Shown one piece after another: positions 42,459-50,653 of a stretch of DNA of 64,000 bases. How positions within the stretch are numbered: position 1 is the first letter of the stretch; every line of letters begins with the position of its first letter. Source of the DNA: Gelria sp. Kuro-4 (GTDB lineage: Bacteria > Bacillota > DTU030 > DUMP01). The notes below the pieces were generated by a model. The model had not been told where the DNA came from, ran no database searches, and saw only the letters and a list, made by a program, of their open reading frames with translations. Position numbers and translations under genes: made by a program. The DNA is taken from NCBI RefSeq assembly GCF_019668485.1, contig NZ_AP024619.1, forward strand, positions 929,001-993,000. Direction: 5' to 3'.

Positions 42459-42935
42459 CTACACCACCTTTTCCTTGTTGCCCGGCCGCAGATCACACGA
42501 TAGCTGTTGTACCAAGTAATAGAGCATCAGAATGCCGGATAGAGGCACCGCGGCGTAGAGGTACCGCATGGGCAATAGAGTGTACGGCATGGTCTGGGTT
42601 CCCGCTTGGCCGACAAACTGCACGCCGAGGACGGTAAGAGCTACGAAGAAAAAGCCGATGCAAAGGTTGATGAAAAGGTCGGCATACCGACGGAGCGAAG
42701 GCGAGAGGTTTACCAGAAGCACGTCGATATTAAGGTGTGCCTTATTGCGCACCCCTGCGACCGCGCCGAAAAGCACGCAGTAAACGAAGGCGATGCGGAC
42801 TACGTCCATGGACCAGGGGATGGAAAAATGCAGAAAGTAACGCGAAACGACTTCGGCAAAGGTTACAACAGAAATTACGGCCAGGGAGATGGCGAGAACT
42901 GTATCAACCACCGTGTCGATGAGCCGGTTCAACAT
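42459..42935 (-). CDS. dctQ: TRAP transporter small permease (DctQ)
   Basis: A 158-residue protein with four hydrophobic segments and the DctQ pattern RYFLHFSIPWSMDVVRIAFVYCVLFGAVAGVR. It ends 3 bp before dctM. Small size and order are normal for the family. Confidence 0.93.
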   Translation of the reverse strand: MLNRLIDTVVDTVLAISLAVISVVTFAEVVSRYFLHFSIPWSMDVVRIAFVYCVLFGAVAGVRNKAHLNIDVLLVNLSPSLRRYADLFINLCIGFFFVALTVLGVQFVGQAGTQTMPYTLLPMRYLYAAVPLSGILMLYYLVQQLSCDLRPGNKEKVV

Positions 42936-43004
42936 AACAGTCCCTCCGGATGAGGGGGCGAGCCGTAAGAGCCCGCCCCCTGGTATTTTAGGGAGGCCCA
43001 GCCC

Positions 43005-44063
43005 CTACTTGGTGTTGCGCACGCGGTCGACTAGCTCAAGCGGTACCATGTCGGCAACTTCTTCGGGGACGTTTTTCGTGACTTCTACAAAGGCATTGCG
43101 GTCCGGTTCCGCAACCTCCATTCCTTTGTCCTTGAGGAACTGGAGGTCTTCTGTTTCTTTCTGCGCAATAACCTGACGTTGATAAAGAATGGCTTCGGTG
43201 GCTGAATCCTGAATGGCTTTCTGGATGTCAGGGCTGAGTCCATCATAGAACTTAGAGTTAATAAGCACGCTGCCGGGCGAGTAGGTATGGCCATCCAGGG
43301 TGAGGTACTTCTGCACTTCATAAAACTTCATCGAACGGATTGTTGCCACGGGGTTTTCCTCTCCATCGACGGTCCGCTGCTGGAGCGCAGTGTAGAGCTC
43401 ACCGAAGGGAATGGGAGTCGGGGTCGCCCCCAGAGCCTTCACCAGACCGAACCAAACCTTGGCCTCCTGTACACGAATCTTAAGACCTTGGGCATCTTCC
43501 GGTTTCAAAATGGGCCGTACGTTGTTTGTGAAATGCCGCCAGCCAAGTTCACAGAACCCGAGTGAACGCAGCCCTTGGGCCAGGAGTTTATCGCCCAATT
43601 CCTTGCCGATGTCGCCGTCCATTACCTTGTAGGCGTGATCACGGTCGCGGAAGAGATAAGGGAGGCTGAAGATCTGTAGCTCTGGAACCCAAGCGGGGAG
43701 CGTGCCGTCGGTGGTGACGGTGGTCATCTGGATGGTGCCCATGCGCACACCTTCAGCCATTTCCCGCTCGCTGCCGAGCTGGGCGTTGGGGAAGATGGTC
43801 ACTTGTACCTGGCCATTAGTTTTTGCCTCTACCAACTCTTTGAACTTAGTTGCCATGATGGTGTACGGATGTTCGTCGGGGCCGACAACGGCATACTTGA
43901 TTACCACGCTTCCCGTGGCTTGCCCTTGACCTGCCGGAGCGTTTCCGCCCTGCCCGGTCGGGCCTTGTCCACCACAACCTGCTAAGGCCACGGCGGCGAT
44001 CAAGAGACCCACTGCTATAAGTACAACCTGGCGCTTCACTTTCGTATCCCCTCTCATGTCCAA
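43005..44063 (-). CDS. dctP: TRAP transporter substrate-binding protein (DctP)
   Basis: A 352-residue lipoprotein with signal peptide and lipobox ALAGC near residue 29, then a Gly/Gln-rich linker. The DctP body shows MATKFKELVEAKTNGQVQVTIFPN, LKIRVQEAKVWFGLVKALGATPTPIPFGELYTALQQ (read in parts) and TVDGEENPV. The Arg in KIRVQ would hold a carboxylate, so the ligand is an organic acid. Encoded with an amidase-like and a DUF2848 gene. Confidence 0.93.
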   Translation of the reverse strand: MDMRGDTKVKRQVVLIAVGLLIAAVALAGCGGQGPTGQGGNAPAGQGQATGSVVIKYAVVGPDEHPYTIMATKFKELVEAKTNGQVQVTIFPNAQLGSEREMAEGVRMGTIQMTTVTTDGTLPAWVPELQIFSLPYLFRDRDHAYKVMDGDIGKELGDKLLAQGLRSLGFCELGWRHFTNNVRPILKPEDAQGLKIRVQEAKVWFGLVKALGATPTPIPFGELYTALQQRTVDGEENPVATIRSMKFYEVQKYLTLDGHTYSPGSVLINSKFYDGLSPDIQKAIQDSATEAILYQRQVIAQKETEDLQFLKDKGMEVAEPDRNAFVEVTKNVPEEVADMVPLELVDRVRNTK

Positions 44064-44114
44064 TGTGTTATGAACTCTTAGTGGCTATAACCTCTTGGAA
44101 CCACCTCACCTCCT

Positions 44115-44801
44115 TTACCTGGCCAGGAGGTCCTGCACCCCGTAGGTGAGCCGAATTTCCCGCCCCAATACCGGGTCGTGCAAGAGCGCGGTAAACCGTG
44201 CAGGTGTCGCCAGCCCACCGAGGGTTGGTACTGTTCCAGAAAGGATGACGGCGCCTTCAAGATTGGGATACTCTTGGCGTACATGTTCCAGAAGGGTTGG
44301 CACCGGCAGGAGGGCACTGGCCGGGCTGTCTTGGTATAACGTCTCTTGCCCTTCCGGCCCTACCCAGCCGCGAAGAACCAACTTATCCCAATGATCGGTT
44401 AGATCCTCATAGTCCCAGAGGATGTTACTAAGCGGTTTGGGGCAAATCTGCTTGGATTTGTAGATGCTCGTTTTTTCCAAACTGCGGTCGGTCTGGTCGC
44501 TGGCCAGGCCGACCAGCAGGCGCCTTTGGTAGGGGAGAAAGACGAACTCCACCTCCGGGCCGGTCTCGCCGCCGACTACTTGAATGACGCTGTCCGTGGT
44601 GGCAAGCAGACCGCCTGCCGGATAAATCACCGGTGTTTTGGCCGGACATTCAACGCCGATTGCTTCCAGTTCACGGATATGTTCGCGTACCTTGTCTTGA
44701 TCCCGGCCGGCGAAACCGAGACACAGGATCAGGCTTACCGGGTAGACGATGGTTTCCGGTGGGCGCTGCGGCCGTGCGATGGTAAAGGATAATTGCTGCA
44801 T
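44115..44801 (-). CDS. DUF2848-family protein
   Basis: A 228-residue protein of the DUF2848 family, a distant relative of fumarylacetoacetate hydrolases. Visible are VSLILCLGFAGRDQDKVREH, VFLPYQRRLLVGLASDQTDR and SKQICPKPLSNILWDYEDL. The reaction is not established. It lies between the nitrilase-like gene and the TRAP genes, so it probably acts on the imported acid. Confidence 0.82.
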   Translation of the reverse strand: MQQLSFTIARPQRPPETIVYPVSLILCLGFAGRDQDKVREHIRELEAIGVECPAKTPVIYPAGGLLATTDSVIQVVGGETGPEVEFVFLPYQRRLLVGLASDQTDRSLEKTSIYKSKQICPKPLSNILWDYEDLTDHWDKLVLRGWVGPEGQETLYQDSPASALLPVPTLLEHVRQEYPNLEGAVILSGTVPTLGGLATPARFTALLHDPVLGREIRLTYGVQDLLAR

Positions 44802-44819
44802 GTTGTTCCTCCTGCTCGT

Positions 44820-45632
44820 TTACTTGCATTGCGGTGCGGGAGCATACACTTCCGGCCGGCGGTCGGCAAAGACAGCGATGCGGCGGCGCACCTCTGCGAC
44901 GCTGTCCAGGTTCAGGTTGACGCTCAGGATCACCTCCTCTTCTCCTGCTTCCACCAGGACCTCGCCCCAGGGGTCGATGACCGCGGAGTGACCGGAGTTG
45001 ACCAGGTTGCCTACCGGCCCGCAGGCGTTGCAGGCGACCACAAAGAACTGGTTCTCGATGGCCCGGGCTCGTAAGAGCGTGCGCCAGTGCTCCACCCGCG
45101 GGTGCGGCCACTCCGCCGGGACAAAGAGCACCTGGGCACCGGCCAGGGCCAGGCCACGCACAAGTTCAGGAAAGCGCAGGTCGTAGCAGATGATGCTGGC
45201 CAGAGAAATGCCCTCCAGGGTGAAGAGCGAAGGGGTGGTCCCGGCGGCGAACCGGTCCTTTTCCCCCGAGGGGGAGAAGAGATGAATCTTGTCGTAGCGA
45301 GCCACCTCCTGCCCCACGCGGTTAAAAACGTAGGTGGTGTTGCGCACCTCGCCGTCCAGGCCGAAGCGTACCACCGAACCGCCGACAATGTTCACCCGGT
45401 GCTCGCGCGCCAGCCCGGACAGCAGCTGGCGGCTCTCTCCTTCTTCGGCGGCGTCGGCATGGGCCGCCAAGTCAGTGGGGAAGAAGCCCACGTTGAATGT
45501 CTCCGGGAGCAGAAGCACATCCGGTTCGTCCTTGGCCGCGCGCGCGATCAGCTCAGCGGCGTGCGCCAGGTTGCGCTCTTTCTCACCCAACTCGACCTGC
45601 ATCTGGATCACGCTGACTCTCAGTTGTGACAT
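44820..45632 (-). CDS. Carbon-nitrogen hydrolase (nitrilase superfamily, omega-amidase-like)
   Basis: A 270-residue amidase with the Glu-Lys-Cys triad in place: LLLPETFN (Glu), RYDKIHLFSP (Lys) and SIICYDLRFPE (Cys). The pattern is that of omega-amidase/Nit2-like enzymes, which hydrolyse monoamides of dicarboxylic acids. ATG 45632 with GAGGAG upstream is preferred over the longer frame. With a TRAP importer it suggests use of an amide or omega-carbamoyl acid. Confidence 0.9.
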   Translation of the reverse strand: MSQLRVSVIQMQVELGEKERNLAHAAELIARAAKDEPDVLLLPETFNVGFFPTDLAAHADAAEEGESRQLLSGLAREHRVNIVGGSVVRFGLDGEVRNTTYVFNRVGQEVARYDKIHLFSPSGEKDRFAAGTTPSLFTLEGISLASIICYDLRFPELVRGLALAGAQVLFVPAEWPHPRVEHWRTLLRARAIENQFFVVACNACGPVGNLVNSGHSAVIDPWGEVLVEAGEEEVILSVNLNLDSVAEVRRRIAVFADRRPEVYAPAPQCK

Positions 45633-45712
45633 ACCCTCACTCCTCCTTACAAGCGCAGTAAACAGCGTCTTTTCAGCGTAGTTTGGCAAGCAGCGGGCAA
45701 GCGGGCACGGCG

Positions 45713-46378
45713 CTAGGGGCGCCACAGGTTCGGCAGGTTCTTGCCCACCGCCAGCTTGGTGATACTCAGGTGAGCCGTTATGGCATCGTTGAACTTGGCG
45801 TACGACCCCTCCTTCAACCCGGCAAGAATGGCCTGGTGCTCAACCAGTACTTGGGCCATGCGACCAGGTGTCTGGATGGCTTCCAGCCCGAGGCGCAACA
45901 GGTGATCGCGCAAACTGTCGTAAAAGCGGTAGAGGCGTTCATTGCCGGCTGCGCGCACCAGGGCCAGGTGAAACTCCCGGTCGGCCGCGATGAATTCCAC
46001 CGACTGGTGCCGTTGCGCCAGCTCTGTCTGCACACCCAGGACGTCGGTCATTTGCTGCAGGCAGATTTCGTTGCTGCGCTCGATCAGCTTCTGCCCGGCC
46101 AAGCGCTCCAGCACCAACCTTAGTTCGTACACTTCATCCAAGTCTTTCAGGGAAATCTCGGCCACTTGCGCTCCTTTGTGCGGGATGAGCGTTACGAAAC
46201 CTTCAACCTCCAAGGCCTGCAGGGCTTCACGAATGGGCGTCCGGCTGACGCCGAATGAATTAGAGAGTTCATTTTCACTTAAAAACTGACCAGGGGCGAA
46301 AGCCCGGGTGATTATGGCCTGCTTGATGAGCTTATAGGCCTTTTCTTTAGACGAACGGTAAGCAGGGTCTTGGCCCAT
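45713..46378 (-). CDS. GntR-family transcriptional regulator (FCD subfamily)
   Basis: A 221-residue regulator. The winged helix carries FLSENELSNSFGVSRTPIREALQALE; the FCD domain has AADREFHLALVRAAGN and VEHQAILAGL with the metal-binding Asp and His residues. It is first in the minus-strand operon with the nitrilase, DUF2848 and TRAP genes. A TGTATAC inverted-repeat-like site lies about 30 bp upstream of its ATG, pointing to autoregulation. Confidence 0.9.
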   Translation of the reverse strand: MGQDPAYRSSKEKAYKLIKQAIITRAFAPGQFLSENELSNSFGVSRTPIREALQALEVEGFVTLIPHKGAQVAEISLKDLDEVYELRLVLERLAGQKLIERSNEICLQQMTDVLGVQTELAQRHQSVEFIAADREFHLALVRAAGNERLYRFYDSLRDHLLRLGLEAIQTPGRMAQVLVEHQAILAGLKEGSYAKFNDAITAHLSITKLAVGKNLPNLWRP

Positions 46379-46407
46379 AACCTATCCCTCCACCTCCCCA
46401 TACAACC

Positions 46408-46425
46408 TGTATACAATGTGTATAT
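46408..46425. promoter_or_regulatory. GntR-type operator of the TRAP operon
   Basis: TGTATAC-AATG-TGTATAT. The two similar half sites with a 4-bp spacer lie just before the GntR gene. It shares the GTATAC core with the sites at 2349, 3124, 3155, 8843 and 56561. Confidence 0.58.
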
Positions 46426-46516
46426 GTAAATTGGTATTCGCCACAGTTACGGGAAAACCCTGCTTTTTAAGGTACAAAACTTAACCCGGTATCCACCAGA
46501 AAATCCCTATTTTCTC

Positions 46517-46545
46517 TTGACGGTTGTTCTTTAAGGGGTTATCAT
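46517..46545 (+). promoter_or_regulatory. Sigma-A-type promoter of the lysine-riboswitch operon
   Basis: TTGACG (46517-46522), 17-bp spacer, TATCAT (46540-46545). Transcription from about 46552 would produce the riboswitch leader. Confidence 0.78.
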
Positions 46546-46604
46546 AATGAACAAATATAATATCAATGCCTCATCTCAGTCCTTCGGGTGCTGGGCACCG
46601 CTGA

Positions 46605-46788
46605 GGTGAGGTAGAGGCGCGGCAGGTCAAGAGTAGCCACCCGGAGCAGGGCAGCGACGAGGGGTGGGGAAAGGGGCCGCCGCCGAAGCCGGGGTGCCGC
46701 ACCGGAACCCCGAGCTGGGTCGGCAGTTAAGAACTGCCGGACTGTCACCGCCGGCTTCCCCGGGCCGGCGGTGGTGAGCTATCTCACC
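46605..46788 (+). promoter_or_regulatory. Lysine riboswitch (L box)
   Basis: The leader carries the L-box landmarks in order: GGTAGAGGCGC, AAGAGTAGCC, GGGGAAAGG, CGCCGAAGCC, GCTGGGTC, GTTAAGAACTG, GGACTGTCA and GAGCTATCTC. P1 forms between 46605-46614 and 46779-46788. A terminator hairpin follows at 46827. It controls the permease and amidohydrolase genes downstream. Confidence 0.95.
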
Positions 46789-46826
46789 GCAGGGGAAAGG
46801 AGGGATGGGCTGTACGCGCCTTCAGG

Positions 46827-46855
46827 GCCGGGCCTGTCTGCCTGGCTTTTGTTTT
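46827..46855 (+). terminator. Riboswitch-controlled terminator
   Basis: GCCGGGC (46827-46833) pairs with GCCTGGC (46840-46846), followed by TTTTGTTTT. Lysine binding to the L box should favour this hairpin and switch off the permease operon. Confidence 0.8.
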
Positions 46856-46977
46856 ACCCATTTTGCCGGCGGCGCCTGCCGCGCGGCCCAGGCAAGGGCA
46901 ACCCCGAAGGAACGCCACCTCGGAAGCGGGGCCGACACCAAAACACTGGTTTAAGAGGATTTGAGGGAGGGAAAACC

Positions 46978-48363
46978 ATGAGCAATGCCAAGATTGCCGA
47001 GCTTGCCAGCTTGGACACGGAGCTCAAGCGGGAGTTGGGCCTCTGGGAAGGCGTTTCCATCATCGGCGGCATCATGATCGGCTCCGGCATTTTCTTCCTG
47101 GGTTCCTTTGTGCTGCAGCGCTCGCAATTGGCACCGGGGCTGGCGCTCCTCGCTTGGCTGGCGGGCGGCATTATTACGCTGCTGGCCGGTCTCTGTTACG
47201 CCGAGCTGGGCGCCTCCATCCCGCGGGCGGGCGGCGCCTATGTTTACCTGCGCGAGGCGTACGGGCCGCTCTTTGGCTTCCTCCAGGGCTGGACGGCCTT
47301 CTTTGTCTCGGCGTCCGGTTCCATCAGCGCCCTGGCGGTGGCCTTCGCCACCTATTTCAGCGCCGTTGTGCCCCTCAGCCCCTTTGGCATCAAGATGCTC
47401 GCCATCGGCACCATCATTTTCCTTACTATCATCAACGCCCTGGGCGTTAAGCTGGGCGGGCAGGTGCAAAACGTCCTCATGGTGGCGAAGCTGCTGCCCA
47501 TCGTCATCATCATCGCTGCGGGCCTTATCTTCGGCTCTGCCGGCAACACCATGACGGTCTTCCCCGGCGGCGCGGGCCTCATAAGCTCCTTCGGCATGGC
47601 CCTCATCGCCTCGCTCTGGGCTTACGAGGGCTGGAGCAACGTCAACACCATCGCTGAGGAAATCAAGAACCCGCAGCGCAACCTGCCGCTGGCCCTGCTC
47701 ATCGCCATCGGCGGCGTTACGGCGATTTACGTTCTTTTCAACTTCGCGCTCCTCAAAGTGCTTCCTGCGGCTGCCATTGCCGAGGACGCCAAGCCGGCGG
47801 CCGCGGCGGCCAAACTCATCTTCGGCCCCTGGGGGGCTTCCCTGGTAACCCTGGGCGCACTCATCTCCATCTTCGGCTCCACCAACGGCTGCGTGCTGGT
47901 ATTCCCGCGCATGTACTACGCCATGGCAAAAGACGGGCTCTTCTTCCCGCTCTTTACCGAAGTGCACCCGCGCTACCGCACGCCCATCCCATCGCTTATC
48001 GCCTCGGCGGTTGTAGCGATCATCCTTCTTTACACCGGAACCTTCCAGCAGCTCACCACCATGGTGGTATTCGCCGGCTGGGTGTTCTACACCCTCACCA
48101 TCGTTTCGATCTTCATCCTGCGCAAGAAGTATCCCGACCTGCCGCGGCCCTATAAAGTTTGGGGGTACCCGGTGGTGCCGGTCCTCTCCGTGCTCACCTC
48201 GCTTTTCCTTTTGATCAATTGTCTCAAAGAGGATCCGCGTTCCTCGCTTTTCGGCCTGGTGATCCCGGCCCTGGGCGTGCCGGCCTACTACTGGTTTAAG
48301 ACGGCCCAGGCGCGGCGCGAGGCACGCCTGGCGGCGGAGGGCGTTGCCTCAGGGCACGAATGA
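46978..48363 (+). CDS. APC-superfamily amino acid permease, lysine-riboswitch controlled
   Basis: A 461-residue transporter with about 12 hydrophobic segments. The first has IIGGIMIGSGIFF (APC substrate motif GSGIF), followed by LCYAELGASIPRAGGAYVYLREAYG. ATG 46978 follows GAGGGA. The lysine riboswitch makes lysine (or a lysine-containing or derived compound) the likely cargo, though the sequence looks like the LAT/SteT-type branch rather than LysP. It overlaps the next gene by 4 bp. Confidence 0.9.
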   Translation: MSNAKIAELASLDTELKRELGLWEGVSIIGGIMIGSGIFFLGSFVLQRSQLAPGLALLAWLAGGIITLLAGLCYAELGASIPRAGGAYVYLREAYGPLFGFLQGWTAFFVSASGSISALAVAFATYFSAVVPLSPFGIKMLAIGTIIFLTIINALGVKLGGQVQNVLMVAKLLPIVIIIAAGLIFGSAGNTMTVFPGGAGLISSFGMALIASLWAYEGWSNVNTIAEEIKNPQRNLPLALLIAIGGVTAIYVLFNFALLKVLPAAAIAEDAKPAAAAAKLIFGPWGASLVTLGALISIFGSTNGCVLVFPRMYYAMAKDGLFFPLFTEVHPRYRTPIPSLIASAVVAIILLYTGTFQQLTTMVVFAGWVFYTLTIVSIFILRKKYPDLPRPYKVWGYPVVPVLSVLTSLFLLINCLKEDPRSSLFGLVIPALGVPAYYWFKTAQARREARLAAEGVASGHE

Positions 48364-50054
48364 GCAATGAAGAGAATTTGTGCAAGGAGGTGTTGGGGGC
48401 GTTGGCCGGGTCGGCGCCCCTCCTTATGGAAGCAGACTTAGTCTTGCGCGGCGGGCGCGTGCTCACCCTGGTGCCGGAGCAGCCGGAAGTTGAGGCGGTG
48501 GCCGTCCGGGGGAACCGCGTGCTGGCCGTGGGCACGGAAAGCGAACTTAAGGCCTACCTGGGACCCCAGACGGAGGTTATCGATGCGCAGGGCCTGACGG
48601 TGGTCCCCGGGCTTACCGATACCCATCTGCACCTGCTGCACTACGGCTTCGCGTTGAACCAGGTGGACCTGGGCGGGGTGCGCTCGGTGGGAGAGCTGCG
48701 CCGGCGCGTGGCCGACTTTGTAGCGCAGCGCAAGATCAAGCCCGGCCGCTGGGTGCTGGGACGCGGCTGGGACCAGAACCTCCTGGCTGAGGGGCGCCTG
48801 CCGCGGAAGGAAGATCTCGACGGCATCGCGCCGGAAAACCCCATGCTGCTTTCGCGCATCTGCGGCCATGCCGCCCTCCTCAACCGCCGGGGCCTCGAGG
48901 CGGCCGGGCTCACGGCGGCCACCCCCGATCCCGAGGGCGGCCGGCTGCAGCGGGGCGAGGGCGGCGAGCTCACCGGCATTGTCTTTGAGCTGGGAGCCAT
49001 CGGGCTGGTGCAGCGGGCCATTCCGGCCGCCGGGCCGGCCGACCTGGAGGAGGCCCTGGCGCTGGCCACGGCGCGTGCCGCTCAAGCCGGGCTCACCGAG
49101 GCCCACTCAGACGACTTAGGCTCGGCCGGCGGCTTTGCGCGCGCTGCGGCGGCCTACACCGCCCTGGCCGAGGGCGGCAGACTCCCCCTGCGCATCCGGA
49201 TGGCGCTCCTCGTGGGCTCCCTGGGGGAACTGAAGGACGTGCTGGCGGCGGCGCAGGACTGGCAGTCCCCTTCGGAGCTGATCAGCCTGGGACCCATCAA
49301 GATCGTCTCTGACGGCTCTCTAGGAGCCCGCACGGCAGCGCTGGAGGAGCCGTACAGCGATGCGCCGGGCGAGCGGGGGTTGATGAATTTCGCCGCGGAA
49401 GAGCTTAGAGAAATGGTGACCCTGGCGCATCGGGCCGGCTTTCAGGTGGCTGTCCACGTGATCGGCGACCGGGCGGCGCGCCTGGCGCTCGAGGCCGTTG
49501 AAGCGGCCCAGGCCAGGTACCCGCGACCGGACGCGCGCCATCGCCTGGTGCACTGCCAGATCATGAACCCCGCCCTTTGGGAGAAGATGCGGGCGCTGGG
49601 CGTAGCCGGGGACGTGCAGCCGCGCTTCGTCGCCTCCGACTGGCCCATGGTGGAAAGCCGGGTGGGGAAGGAGCGGGCGCGCACCAGCTACGCCTGGAAG
49701 TCCATGCTGGCGAGGGGTCTACACCTGGCCGGCGGCTCCGACTGCCCGGTGGAACCGCTCGACCCGCTTCTTGGCCTGCACGCCGCCATCGCCCGCACCG
49801 ACCCGGCCGGGAACCCGGCGGGCGGCTGGCAGCCTGCGGAGAAGCTGGCGCCCCTTACGGCCCTCGGCCTCTTCACTGAGGGTGCGGCCTACGTGGCCCG
49901 CGCCGAGGGCGAGCGCGGCCGCCTCGCCCCCGGCTACCTGGCCGACCTCACCGCCTTCGCCGGCGACTACCTGGCCGCCCCGGAAGAAACCGCCCTGGCC
50001 AACGACGTGCGCCTCACCATCTCTGCCGGGCGGGTGGTGTACCGGCGGTCTTAG
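48360..50054 (+). CDS. YtcJ-like amidohydrolase
   Basis: A 564-residue metal-dependent hydrolase of the amidohydrolase_3 family. It has the N-terminal beta-sandwich part (ADLVLRGGRVLTL), the metal motif PGLTDTHLHLLHYG, HSDDLG, KIVSDGSLGARTA, VAVHVIGDRA and the late GGSDCPVEPLDPL. The ATG overlaps the permease stop (ATGA), so both are made under lysine-riboswitch control. It may release lysine from an N-acyl or other amide form brought in by the permease; that is inference. Confidence 0.88.
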   Translation: MSNEENLCKEVLGALAGSAPLLMEADLVLRGGRVLTLVPEQPEVEAVAVRGNRVLAVGTESELKAYLGPQTEVIDAQGLTVVPGLTDTHLHLLHYGFALNQVDLGGVRSVGELRRRVADFVAQRKIKPGRWVLGRGWDQNLLAEGRLPRKEDLDGIAPENPMLLSRICGHAALLNRRGLEAAGLTAATPDPEGGRLQRGEGGELTGIVFELGAIGLVQRAIPAAGPADLEEALALATARAAQAGLTEAHSDDLGSAGGFARAAAAYTALAEGGRLPLRIRMALLVGSLGELKDVLAAAQDWQSPSELISLGPIKIVSDGSLGARTAALEEPYSDAPGERGLMNFAAEELREMVTLAHRAGFQVAVHVIGDRAARLALEAVEAAQARYPRPDARHRLVHCQIMNPALWEKMRALGVAGDVQPRFVASDWPMVESRVGKERARTSYAWKSMLARGLHLAGGSDCPVEPLDPLLGLHAAIARTDPAGNPAGGWQPAEKLAPLTALGLFTEGAAYVARAEGERGRLAPGYLADLTAFAGDYLAAPEETALANDVRLTISAGRVVYRRS

Positions 50055-50146
50055 GAGCGCGTTCCGGCAGATTCCTAAGAAACCCCTTGGCCGGGAAACG
50101 GTTCTCCCGTTTTCGGTGTTGGACTTCCCGGTTTCCTCCAAGCGTA

Positions 50147-50184
50147 AGGACCTGCCCCCACTGCGGGACAGGTCCTCGGCTTTT
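50147..50184 (+). terminator. Rho-independent terminator
   Basis: AGGACCTG (50147-50154) pairs with CAGGTCCT (50169-50176), with CCC/GGG extension, followed by CGGCTTTT. It ends the permease/amidohydrolase operon. Confidence 0.75.
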
Positions 50185-50289
50185 CTTCTTGGACTGCAGG
50201 CACAGGCGCCGGTGAAGTACGGCTGCTTGACCCGCGCCTGTGCCTGGCGTAAACGATACGGGGTGAAGGTTGGAACTGCAAAGGAAGGC

Positions 50290-50634
50290 CTATTTCTTGG
50301 CTTGGCTCAAAGCGTTCTGGACAGCTTCTTTGATCCCGTTGCTGGTGTACGTGGCCCCGCTCACCGCTTCCACATCGGTGGATTGTTTCTCAACAATGAG
50401 CTGAGGAATCTTGGCGATGGCGGAATCGCTGATGCCCGGTGTTTCTTGGTGCTGGGTGACGTCCACGGCCGTGATTCTACCCTTCTCGACCTTTACTGTA
50501 ACGGCGATCGGGCCGCCCATTCCTTTACCGCTGCCGCTGTAGGTGCCGTCTTTCCACTTCGCTGCCGGAGCGCAACCGGAAGTGATCAACATTAGGACCA
50601 ATGCCGAACTTACTGCCGCTGCTAATCTTTTCAT
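50290..50634 (-). CDS. FMN-binding-domain lipoprotein
   Basis: A 114-residue lipoprotein: signal peptide with lipobox ITSGC at about residue 20, then an FMN-binding domain (DGTYSGSGKGMGGPIAVTVKVE). The flavin-attachment motif is SGATYTS, where ApbE-type enzymes couple FMN to the Thr. It starts 20 bp after the FAD lipoprotein gene, and would pass electrons to that subunit outside the cell membrane. The pair equals a urocanate-reductase-type enzyme split in two. The ApbE gene is not in view. Confidence 0.88.
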   Translation of the reverse strand: MKRLAAAVSSALVLMLITSGCAPAAKWKDGTYSGSGKGMGGPIAVTVKVEKGRITAVDVTQHQETPGISDSAIAKIPQLIVEKQSTDVEAVSGATYTSNGIKEAVQNALSQAKK

Positions 50635-50653
50635 TGCTTTGATTCCCACCCTT

